Shown piece after piece: positions 8,703 through 15,788 of a DNA stretch of 53,552 nucleotides. The translations under genes were made by a program, and so were the position numbers. Within the stretch, counting starts at the first letter, position 1, and every line of letters starts with the position of its first letter. The DNA comes from CAZSNT01 sp964607765. GTDB taxonomy: Bacteria; Verrucomicrobiota; Lentisphaeria; Oligosphaerales; JABHEG01. The DNA is taken from positions 1-53,552 of the forward strand of contig CAZSNT010000055.1 in NCBI GenBank assembly GCA_964607765.1, in the 5' to 3' direction. The notes below the pieces were generated by a model that was not told the origin of the DNA, did not search any database, and worked only from the letters and a program-made list of their open reading frames with translations.

Positions 8703-9395
8703 TCACTCGTCGCCCCCACCCAGCACACCGGCCCTGAGCAGGTAATAAAGCAAAGTCATAATTGCCGATACCGCGGCCGCCACATAGGTCAGGAATGCCG
8801 CATTCAGCACCTGTCCGGCGCCGCGGCTTTCCTGCTGCGAGACGATCCCCGCCTCGACCATGGCACGTTTCGCTCGCGCGCTGGCGTTCCACTCCACGGG
8901 CAGCGTCACAATCGAGAAGATGACCGCCAAAGAGAACAGCGCCGCGCCGAACAGGATCAGCGGCTGACTGCGGAGCAGAAAGCCGAACAGGATGACGAAG
9001 TAGGACAGATTGCTGCCGATGCTGGTGGCCGGAACGAGCGACGTGCGCAGCCAGAGCATGGGGTAGTGCTGCGCGTCCTGCAGTGCGTGGCCCGCCTCGT
9101 GGCAGGCGACGCCGACCGCGGCCAGCGAGGAACCGTGGTAGACACTCTCCGAAAGACGCAGACAACGCGCTGCCGGGTCGTAGTGGTCGGACAGGAAGCC
9201 GCGGCTCTGCTCGATTCTGACATCCCGGACACCATGGCTTCTGAGCATGTCCGCCGCCGCCTGCGCGCCGGTGACCCCGGTCGACGTCGGCACGCGTGAG
9301 TACCTCGCGAATGTCGTCCGCGTATACATCGAGGCCCAGACCGAAAGCAGCAGGGCGGGGAGTGCGAATATCAGGTAGAGGGGATCGAAAAACAC
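8703..9395 (-). CDS. YugP-type membrane zinc metallopeptidase
   Basis: A 230-residue integral membrane peptidase of the YugP family (PF04298). An N-terminal membrane helix (residues 5-22) is followed by a cytosol- or periplasm-facing segment with LSESVYHGSSLAAVGVACHE and the zinc motif HEAGH at 99-103. Three more hydrophobic segments follow (about 118-140, 142-165, 195-225). Family function is poorly defined, and the motif predicts a zinc endopeptidase. It lies 17 nt upstream of the alcohol dehydrogenase in the same direction, so they may be co-transcribed. Confidence 0.88.
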   Translation of the reverse strand: MFFDPLYLIFALPALLLSVWASMYTRTTFARYSRVPTSTGVTGAQAAADMLRSHGVRDVRIEQSRGFLSDHYDPAARCLRLSESVYHGSSLAAVGVACHEAGHALQDAQHYPMLWLRTSLVPATSIGSNLSYFVILFGFLLRSQPLILFGAALFSLAVIFSIVTLPVEWNASARAKRAMVEAGIVSQQESRGAGQVLNAAFLTYVAAAVSAIMTLLYYLLRAGVLGGGDE

Positions 9396-9425
9396 TGTCG
9401 GTGTTCCCTGTGTCTGGTGTTGTCT

Positions 9426-9460
9426 GTTACTCGTTACTCGCTATTCGTTACTCGTCTCTC
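9426..9460. repeat. Heptanucleotide array, 5 units
   Basis: Five consecutive 7-nt units: GTTACTC, GTTACTC, GCTATTC, GTTACTC, GTCTCTC. On the opposite strand the units read NNNNAAC-like (GAGTAAC), as in two further arrays of this window. The array lies in the 166-nt gap upstream of both the YugP gene and the end of the AEC gene. A second loose repeat, CGATTGC, occurs three times just after it (9474, 9495, 9505). Confidence 0.8.
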
Positions 9461-9561
9461 GTCCTCGCTCCGTCGATTGCGGTCGGCAGCTGTCGATTGC
9501 ATCCGATTGCCGCCGAGCTTGCCCTCTCGAGCTCAACGGCGTCTCGACTTTCAGACACGTA

Positions 9562-10587
9562 TCACAGGCTTCCCAGCACATGCAGGAACAGCGCCACGAG
9601 CACGGTCAGTCCCGGCACGGCTGCAATATAGCTCCACACCAGCAGCCTTGACATGGCGGCCTCGCCCTTGCCGTGTGCCTGACACATGACGATCAGGTTC
9701 GTTGCCGGCGGCACGGCCGCTTCCAGCATCAGGACCAGGCCGAACATGGGATCGTGCGGGATCAGGCCTCGTTTCCAACACACAACGGTCAGGAGGCAGC
9801 CGAACAGCGGCATGACAGCCAGTTTGCCACAGGCCACCCCTATCACGTCCCGGGTTCGCAGGTGGGCTTCCTGGGTGTCGGGGTCTGTCAGATTGGCGCC
9901 CAACAGCAGCAGGGCGCACGGAATTGTGGCCTGTCCCACGAGGTCTGCCGTGTCGGTCAGCAACGCCAACGGCGCCCCCGGCCCGATCAGCAGCCCGCGC
10001 AACCATGGCACGACCCCGACGAGAATGCCGGCCAGCACGCTGAGGATCGGGGGCGAAAGCAGATGCCGTCGTGCTGCCTTCCGTGTCGGGGCGCCGGCCA
10101 GGTAGGGGTAGGCAATCCCCCACAGGCACGGTGAGAACCCGACCAGGTACAGTGAGATGAACGTGACCCCACGTCGTGCGGCTTCCGGATCGCCGGCGAA
10201 CAGTGCGGCTGTGGCAGCCACCGACGTGACCAGGGGTATGGGGATGTAGCCGGAATTCCCGAAAGCGGTCGCGACGGCCATGGGGCGCCGCAGCGGTTCG
10301 GCCGGGCGCATCAGCGCGACAAGGGCGTGCCCGACAAGCAAGCCGGCCGCGGCGTAGATCAGGCCGAAAGCGGGCAGCATGCCCCACTCGCAGAGCGAAT
10401 CCAGCGTTGTCCGCGCGCCGACGTTGACGAACAGGAAGCACGGCAGCATGAGCAGAACGACCACGCGTCCAAGGCATGTGCGCAGATCGCGAGTCATGAG
10501 CCCGCGTCGCGCCAGCCAGCCACCCGCCGCGCAGACCAGGAGCACGCGCAGGACCGAGACCAGGCTGACTGTGAACACGTCGAGCAT
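9562..10587 (-). CDS. AEC-family transporter
   Basis: A 341-residue membrane protein of the auxin efflux carrier / malate permease family (PF03547). About ten hydrophobic segments are visible, arranged as two halves. The conserved GNSGYIPIPLV motif follows the third to fourth helix, and the second half has IPCALLLLGANL and VPPATNLIV. Substrates in the family are organic acids and similar anions, and none can be assigned here. It starts 4 nt after the purB stop, making kinase-purB-AEC an apparent operon on the minus strand. Confidence 0.88.
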   Translation of the reverse strand: MLDVFTVSLVSVLRVLLVCAAGGWLARRGLMTRDLRTCLGRVVVLLMLPCFLFVNVGARTTLDSLCEWGMLPAFGLIYAAAGLLVGHALVALMRPAEPLRRPMAVATAFGNSGYIPIPLVTSVAATAALFAGDPEAARRGVTFISLYLVGFSPCLWGIAYPYLAGAPTRKAARRHLLSPPILSVLAGILVGVVPWLRGLLIGPGAPLALLTDTADLVGQATIPCALLLLGANLTDPDTQEAHLRTRDVIGVACGKLAVMPLFGCLLTVVCWKRGLIPHDPMFGLVLMLEAAVPPATNLIVMCQAHGKGEAAMSRLLVWSYIAAVPGLTVLVALFLHVLGSL

Positions 10588-10591
10588 CAGC

Positions 10592-12028
10592 TCACACGTT
10601 CACGCCGTCCAGCGTCGACTCGTCCACGTCAGCATGGGCTGCCAGAGCCGGGTCAACTGTCTCGGCGAGGAACTCGTCGACCTGTGCCGGCGCGCGTCCG
10701 ACAAACCGGCGCGGGTCCAGGAGTCCGTCCAACTGGTCTCGGATCGGGCCGAACAGCGCGTCTGTTCTGAGGCGCTCGATCAGGTCATTCGCCTCGCCGT
10801 GGGCTTTAACCTGTTGCCCCGCCGCCATGGAGTGCTCGCGAATGGCTTCGTGCAGGTCCTGCCTGTCACCGCCGGCTTTCACACCGGCCATGATAATGGC
10901 TTCCGTGGCCATGAACGGCAGTTCTTCGCGCACATGTCGGTCGATCACGCGCGGCCAGACCTGCAGGCCGCCGGCCACGTCGGCAGCCGTGGAGAGGATG
11001 ACGTCAACGCCGAGGAAGGCCTGTGGCAGCGACAGACGGCGGTTGGCCGAATCGTCCAGCGTCCGCTCCATCCACTGATTGGCGTGCGTCTGTGACGCAT
11101 TGCTCGCCAGCGAGATGACGAAACGCGCCAGGGAGCAGATTCGTTCACTGCGCATCGGGTTGCGCTTGTACGCCATGGCGCTTGAGCCGATCTGTTTGCG
11201 CCCGAACGGCTCCTCTATCTCCTTGAGGTGCGCGAGCAGGCGGACATCGCTCGCCATCTTCGCTGCGGACTCCGCGATTTGCGACATCAACGCGAGCACT
11301 CTGCAGTCGAACTTACGCGTGTAAGTCTGTCCGCTGACAGGCACGCGGTCCGTGAAGCCCATCAGCTCGGCGACGCGGCGATCCAAGGCTTTCACCTTCT
11401 CGTGATCACCATCGAACAGCTCCAGGAAACTGGCCTGCGTGCCCGTCGTGCCTTTCACGCCGCGGAAAGGCAGGTCCTGCATCACGTGCTCGAGGGCGTC
11501 CAGGTCCAGGAGGAAATCGTACAGCCAGAGGCAGGCGCGCTTGCCGACCGTGGTGAGCTGTGCCGGCTGGAAGTGTGTGAACCCGAGCGTAGGCAGATCC
11601 CGGTACTCGTCGGCAAAGGCACGCAGCCGCCGCAGCACGGCAACCAGCTTGCGCCGCACGATCATCAGACCTTCCCGGATCTGGATCAGGTCCGTGTTGT
11701 CACCAACGTAACAGCTGGTGGCGCCCAGGTGGATGACGGGTCGGGCACTGGGGCACTGCTCGCCAAAAGCGTGGACATGACTCATCACGTCATGCCGCAC
11801 CTCCCGCTCCTTCGCTTCCGCCACCTCGTAGTTGATGGTGTCAACCCACTTCTCCATCTGCGTGAGCTGCTCGTCGGTGATCGGCAGCCCAAGCTCCTTC
11901 TCGGCACGCGCAAGGGCGATCCACAGCCGTCGCCACGTGGTGAACTTGCAGGCTGGCGACCACACGTGATTCATCTCGCGGCTGGCGTACCGCAGCGACA
12001 ACGGGTTCTCGTAGATAGTTCGGTCCAT
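10592..12028 (-). CDS. purB: Adenylosuccinate lyase
   Basis: A 478-residue fumarase/aspartase-superfamily enzyme that releases fumarate from SAICAR and adenylosuccinate in purine synthesis. The superfamily signature GSSAMAYKRNP is intact near residue 290, with HLGATSCYVGDNTD and GFTHFQPAQLTTVGKR upstream (catalytic His regions). The length and FTTWRRLWIALARAEKELG-type N-terminus resemble the longer, eukaryote-like form rather than the 430-residue bacterial one. It starts 7 nt after the kinase stop and ends 4 nt before the AEC transporter. Confidence 0.93.
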   Translation of the reverse strand: MDRTIYENPLSLRYASREMNHVWSPACKFTTWRRLWIALARAEKELGLPITDEQLTQMEKWVDTINYEVAEAKEREVRHDVMSHVHAFGEQCPSARPVIHLGATSCYVGDNTDLIQIREGLMIVRRKLVAVLRRLRAFADEYRDLPTLGFTHFQPAQLTTVGKRACLWLYDFLLDLDALEHVMQDLPFRGVKGTTGTQASFLELFDGDHEKVKALDRRVAELMGFTDRVPVSGQTYTRKFDCRVLALMSQIAESAAKMASDVRLLAHLKEIEEPFGRKQIGSSAMAYKRNPMRSERICSLARFVISLASNASQTHANQWMERTLDDSANRRLSLPQAFLGVDVILSTAADVAGGLQVWPRVIDRHVREELPFMATEAIIMAGVKAGGDRQDLHEAIREHSMAAGQQVKAHGEANDLIERLRTDALFGPIRDQLDGLLDPRRFVGRAPAQVDEFLAETVDPALAAHADVDESTLDGVNV

Positions 12029-12035
12029 GTCTCTC

Positions 12036-13127
12036 TCAGTACGGCTCAGTCAGCTGGAGATCAAGCTCTTTGGCGATGCGCATCAGGCTGTTGATGACAG
12101 TGTTCGCGTTCCTGATTCGCTTCTCGCGCTGCGGCACCGTGCACCGTTTGATCAACTCGGTGAGCTTGGGAATGTGCTGCACCTCGGGCACCTGGTCGAT
12201 CATGGGTTGGTCGGACTTCTCCAGGTGGAACTTGGCCTCCATCCGGAAGTTCTTCTCCTGCAGATCATCGTGCGTCTGCCGCAACGGCTTGCCGCCGAAT
12301 ATGACATTGAAGGTGATGCCGAGCGCGAAAATATCCGTGGCTTCGTCGGCGTACCGGCGCACAATCTGCTCCGGGGACAGGTATCCGGCCGTGCCGGTTA
12401 TCGATCTGGGCTTCGTTCCCACCGGTACGGTCATGCCGAAGTCGATGAGCTTCACGCGCCCTTTCGTCACCATGACGTTCGACGGTTTCATGTCGAGATG
12501 CACGTACCCCAGACGGTGCATGTAACGTAACGCGATGGCGGTCTGGAAGAAGAGGTTGATCTTCTCGCCGAGCCCGAGCATGTGCACCGCTTTGCGGTCA
12601 CCGAGGTCGTTGCCGTCGATGTACTCCATCAACAGGTCGTAACCAAGCTCCAGCAGGCACGGCTGAACCCGGCGCAGCGCATACATGCGCACGATCGGAA
12701 TCTCGCCGCCCTGATCGAGTTTGCAGCCGACCTCGAACTCGTTCTTCAGGTGCTTGACCTTGGCGTCGTAGGACACCTCGAGCTTCTCTTCGTCCTTCTT
12801 CCGGGCCCGTGGCGTGAGCAGCTTGCCCAGGAAGTTGCGGATCGCCTTGACGCAGTACTGGCGGTTCCCGTCAGTAGCCAGGTAAAGCAGACTCTCCGCC
12901 CCCCTCGCAATACGTTCCTGGATCTTGTACTTGCAGTCTTCCGCAAAGATCTGGTCGTGGAGCTCGGTCTGCGTTTCCTCATCCAGGATGAATGCCCGCG
13001 TTCCCGAGACCGTGTCCTCCCCTTCGTCCTCCGACGCCACACGGTCCAGCAGCTCACGCTCGAGCTCCACCACCTTCTCGTGGCGGATCCGAGCTGTGTC
13101 TGTGGCAGGGTTGCTGTTCGGTGGCAT
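12036..13127 (-). CDS. Serine/threonine protein kinase (HLD variant)
   Basis: The 363-residue protein holds a Hanks-type kinase domain in residues 65-340: ERIARGAESLLYLA glycine-rich region, catalytic-type Lys94 (YCVKAIRNF), MEYIDGNDL hinge, HLDMKPSN at 210-217 in place of the usual HRD, DFG at 229-231, and TAGYLSPEQ. The HRD arginine is replaced by Leu, as in RD-minus kinases that need no activation-loop phosphorylation. Residues 1-64 are acidic and charged. No transmembrane or sensor domain is seen, so it is cytoplasmic. The ATG at 13127 is chosen because upstream in-frame sequence is low-complexity and outside the domain; its SD is weak. It leads the kinase-purB-AEC operon. Confidence 0.85.
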   Translation of the reverse strand: MPPNSNPATDTARIRHEKVVELERELLDRVASEDEGEDTVSGTRAFILDEETQTELHDQIFAEDCKYKIQERIARGAESLLYLATDGNRQYCVKAIRNFLGKLLTPRARKKDEEKLEVSYDAKVKHLKNEFEVGCKLDQGGEIPIVRMYALRRVQPCLLELGYDLLMEYIDGNDLGDRKAVHMLGLGEKINLFFQTAIALRYMHRLGYVHLDMKPSNVMVTKGRVKLIDFGMTVPVGTKPRSITGTAGYLSPEQIVRRYADEATDIFALGITFNVIFGGKPLRQTHDDLQEKNFRMEAKFHLEKSDQPMIDQVPEVQHIPKLTELIKRCTVPQREKRIRNANTVINSLMRIAKELDLQLTEPY

Positions 13128-13493
13128 GTGCGCGCGTCCGAGGCTGAAACGTGACGTCTGAATGCGGAGCTGTGTCCAACTGCCGTGGTGCGAGCCCTTC
13201 GGCACTACTATACCGTGGGCCTTCGGCCCTGGCCACCAGTGCCGGAACGGGAAAACACGCCCCATTTTAACCATGATATCCTGAAAATGCGGCAAAACCA
13301 AGAGAGGCAACGCAGCCACGCAAAAAGAAACCGCTGTCCGCCGCCCCAAGCGCCCCCTGAACCTCGTCCCGACTACTCGCCAACGCCAGAAGACCGGCGC
13401 GCATGCCCGTGCGCTCGCGATAAACCGTGCTATGGTTCCTCCTTCCCGCGCAGGCCTTAACACTCCGGTTTCTCAACGGACGGCGGGCCGAAT
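13128..13493. other. Divergent intergenic region
   Basis: Gap between the kinase (minus) and ackA (plus). It holds an AT-richer patch near 13265-13300 that could carry the kinase promoter, but no confident -35/-10 pair. Reading frames across it look like GC-rich noise. Confidence 0.4.
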
Positions 13494-13514
13494 GCGGAAC
13501 GCGGAACCCGGAAC
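13494..13514. repeat. Heptanucleotide array, 3 units
   Basis: Three units: GCGGAAC, GCGGAAC, CCGGAAC. The array ends 18 nt before the ackA GTG start. Period and AAC ending match the arrays at 9426 and 14736, although the variable bases differ. Confidence 0.7.
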
Positions 13515-13532
13515 ACAGCACTGGACAGCAGC

Positions 13533-14741
13533 GTGAAGATACTCGTCATCAATGCCGGAAGCTCGTCACTGAAGTTCACTCTGTTCAGCATGCCGGAGCG
13601 TCTTGTTCTGGCGCGCGGCGTCGTTGAGCGCATCGGACTCGCAGAGCCGCGGCTGCTTTTCGAGGGCCGCGACGGGACTGAGATCTCGGTCGCTGTCGAC
13701 GTTCCTGATCACAGCCGGGCTTTGGCGCTGGTCTGCGAGAATCTGGTCCACTCCGGGCACGGTGTCATTAGCCGGCTCAGCGAGGTGGATGTGGTCGGAC
13801 ACCGCGTCGCTCACGGCGCCGAGAGCTTCACCCATCCGGTGCAGGTCGATGACGCGGTGAAGGAGGCAATCCGCGCCTGTTCCTCTCTGGCGCCCCTGCA
13901 CAATCCGCACAACCTCGGCGGCATCGAAGCGTGTGAGCGCATGCTTCCGGGGACCCCGAACGTAGCCGTGTTCGACACCGCGTTCCACCAGAGCATGCCT
14001 CCCTCCTCGTTCCTCTTCGCCGTGCCCTACGACTTGTATGAGAAGCACGGCATCCGCCGCTACGGGTTCCACGGCACATCCCACAAGTTCGTCGTCCAGG
14101 CGACGGCCCGGTTCCTCGGACTCGACGAAGCGGCAGCCCGGCTGATTACCTGCCACCTGGGCAATGGCTGCAGCGTTGCGGCCGTGTCCGGCGGCCGGGT
14201 CCTGGACACGAGCATGGGGCTGACGCCGCTGACGGGGCTCGTCATGGGCACGCGCTGCGGGGACATTGACCCGGGTGTGCTGCTGCATCTGCTGAAGAAC
14301 GGCATGAGTGTCGAGGAGGTCGACGACCTGCTCAACAAGCAGAGCGGCCTGCTCGGGGTTGCGGGGATCGGCAGCAGCGACATGCGCGACGTCATCGCGC
14401 ACGCCGATGAGGGCCACGAACGGGCCATGCGCGCCCTGGACATGTTCGTGCACCGTCTCGTCTCGTACATCGGCGCCTACCACACCGTGCTCGGCGGCGC
14501 GCAAGCAGTCGTGTTCACAGGCGGCATCGGCGAGAACAGCGCGCTGGTCCGCGAACGCGTGGTCGGCAGATTGGGGGCGCTCGGCTGTTTCATTGACGCC
14601 GCCGCGAATGAAAAAGTGACGGACAGGGCTATTATAAGCACCCCGGAAAGCACGCTGACCGCAGTGGTCGTGCCGACCGACGAAGAACTGATGATCGCCC
14701 TCGAAACCGTCGGCGTGCTGACCGGCGCGAACAACGCCTAA
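13533..14741 (+). CDS. ackA: Acetate kinase
   Basis: A 402-residue acetokinase converting acetyl phosphate and ADP to acetate and ATP. Signature blocks: VINAGSSSLKFTLF at the N-terminus, NPHNLGGIEAC, AVFDTAFHQSMP, RRYGFHGTSHKFV, CHLGNGCSVAAV, DTSMGLTPLTGLVMGTRCGD and FTGGIGENSA. All expected ASKHA-fold motifs are intact. The start is GTG at 13533 with a weak SD. Its stop codon lies inside a heptamer array that fills the gap to pta, so ackA and pta form one acetate/ATP module. Confidence 0.96.
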   Translation: MKILVINAGSSSLKFTLFSMPERLVLARGVVERIGLAEPRLLFEGRDGTEISVAVDVPDHSRALALVCENLVHSGHGVISRLSEVDVVGHRVAHGAESFTHPVQVDDAVKEAIRACSSLAPLHNPHNLGGIEACERMLPGTPNVAVFDTAFHQSMPPSSFLFAVPYDLYEKHGIRRYGFHGTSHKFVVQATARFLGLDEAAARLITCHLGNGCSVAAVSGGRVLDTSMGLTPLTGLVMGTRCGDIDPGVLLHLLKNGMSVEEVDDLLNKQSGLLGVAGIGSSDMRDVIAHADEGHERAMRALDMFVHRLVSYIGAYHTVLGGAQAVVFTGGIGENSALVRERVVGRLGALGCFIDAAANEKVTDRAIISTPESTLTAVVVPTDEELMIALETVGVLTGANNA

Positions 14742-14763
14742 CACCTAACACCTAACGCCTAAC
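14736..14763. repeat. Heptanucleotide array joining ackA and pta
   Basis: Four units: GCCTAAC, ACCTAAC, ACCTAAC, GCCTAAC, followed by GC and the pta ATG. The first unit supplies the TAA stop of ackA (14739-14741). The array fills the whole spacer and leaves pta without a recognisable Shine-Dalgarno. Confidence 0.85.
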
Positions 14764-14765
14764 GC

Positions 14766-15788
14766 ATGTCCTTCATCGCCACACTGCTCCCCAAAAGCAA
14801 ACGTGCCCGCAAGACCATCGTGCTTCCGGAAGGGGATGATCCGCGGGTCATGCAGGCCGCCGCCCAGATTGCGGGCCAGGAGATTGCCTCGGTTCGTGTG
14901 CTGGCAACGCCGGAAGATGCGCGCGCCGCAGCTGCAGGCGTCTGCTTCGACGGCTTGGACGTGACGCTCGTCGATCACCTGGCCTCGCCACAGGCCGAGC
15001 CCCTCGCCGTCGCGCTGCAGCGACGCAGGGCCCACAAGGGAATGACTCTCGACCAGGCGCGCGAGAAGATCCGGGACCGCCTTTACTTCGGCAACATGCT
15101 GCTGTGCGAGGGTGCGGTCGACGGCCTGGTGGCCGGGAGCCTTGCTTCCACGGCCAGCATGGTGCGCAGCGCCTTCCACTGCATCGGTACCGCGCCGGGG
15201 ATCAAGGCTGCAAGCAGCTGCCTTGTCATGGACCTGACGCATCCGACGCCCGGCGGCGAAGGGCTGCTCATCTACGCGGACTGCGGTGTGAACCCGGACC
15301 CGACAGCCGAGCAGTTGGCCGACATTGCCATCGCCACCATTGCCACACGGCGTGCATTGGTGGGGGACATGCCGCGGATCGCGTTCCTGTCCTTCTCGAC
15401 CCGAGGCAGTGCCAAGCACCCGTTGGTGGACAAAGTGGCGCACGCAACGGCACTCACCCGCGCCCGGGTCAGTGAGATCGGACTCGAAGCCACGATTGAC
15501 GGCGAGATCCAGGGCGATGCGGCGATCGTGCCCGATATTGCCGCCAGGAAATGCCCCGAAAGCCCGTTGGCAGGCCGGGCGAACATCCTGATCTTCCCCG
15601 ACCTTCAGGCTGGGAACATCTGCTACAAGATCACGGAGCGGCTCGCCGGTGCCGCCGCTTACGGGCCCGTCCTCCAAGGCCTGGCAAAGCCGGTCAACGA
15701 TCTGTCACGCGGCTGCAGTGTCGCGGACATTGTGGGTGTGGCCGCCATCACCGTCTGTCAGGCTATCGAACGCGAGAATGCGTCATGA
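14766..15788 (+). CDS. pta: Phosphate acetyltransferase
   Basis: A 340-residue phosphotransacetylase that exchanges acetyl-CoA and phosphate for acetyl phosphate and CoA. It is the short, catalytic-domain-only form, with IVLPEGDDPRVMQAA at the start, VDGLVAGSLASTASMVRSA, PRIAFLSFSTRGSAKHPLVD and a conserved IFPDLQAGNICYKITERL near the end. It starts 2 nt after the heptamer array and overlaps the next gene by 4 nt (ATGA), so ackA-pta-GH94-like are one transcription unit. Confidence 0.95.
   Translation: MSFIATLLPKSKRARKTIVLPEGDDPRVMQAAAQIAGQEIASVRVLATPEDARAAAAGVCFDGLDVTLVDHLASPQAEPLAVALQRRRAHKGMTLDQAREKIRDRLYFGNMLLCEGAVDGLVAGSLASTASMVRSAFHCIGTAPGIKAASSCLVMDLTHPTPGGEGLLIYADCGVNPDPTAEQLADIAIATIATRRALVGDMPRIAFLSFSTRGSAKHPLVDKVAHATALTRARVSEIGLEATIDGEIQGDAAIVPDIAARKCPESPLAGRANILIFPDLQAGNICYKITERLAGAAAYGPVLQGLAKPVNDLSRGCSVADIVGVAAITVCQAIERENAS

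Noticed and set aside
8032..8745. Plus-strand frame over the alcohol dehydrogenase
   Set aside because: It reads the complement of zinc motifs and has no protein-like features.
13566..14744. 392-codon antisense frame over ackA
   Set aside because: Shadow of acetate kinase; low-complexity His/Arg/Gln-rich protein.
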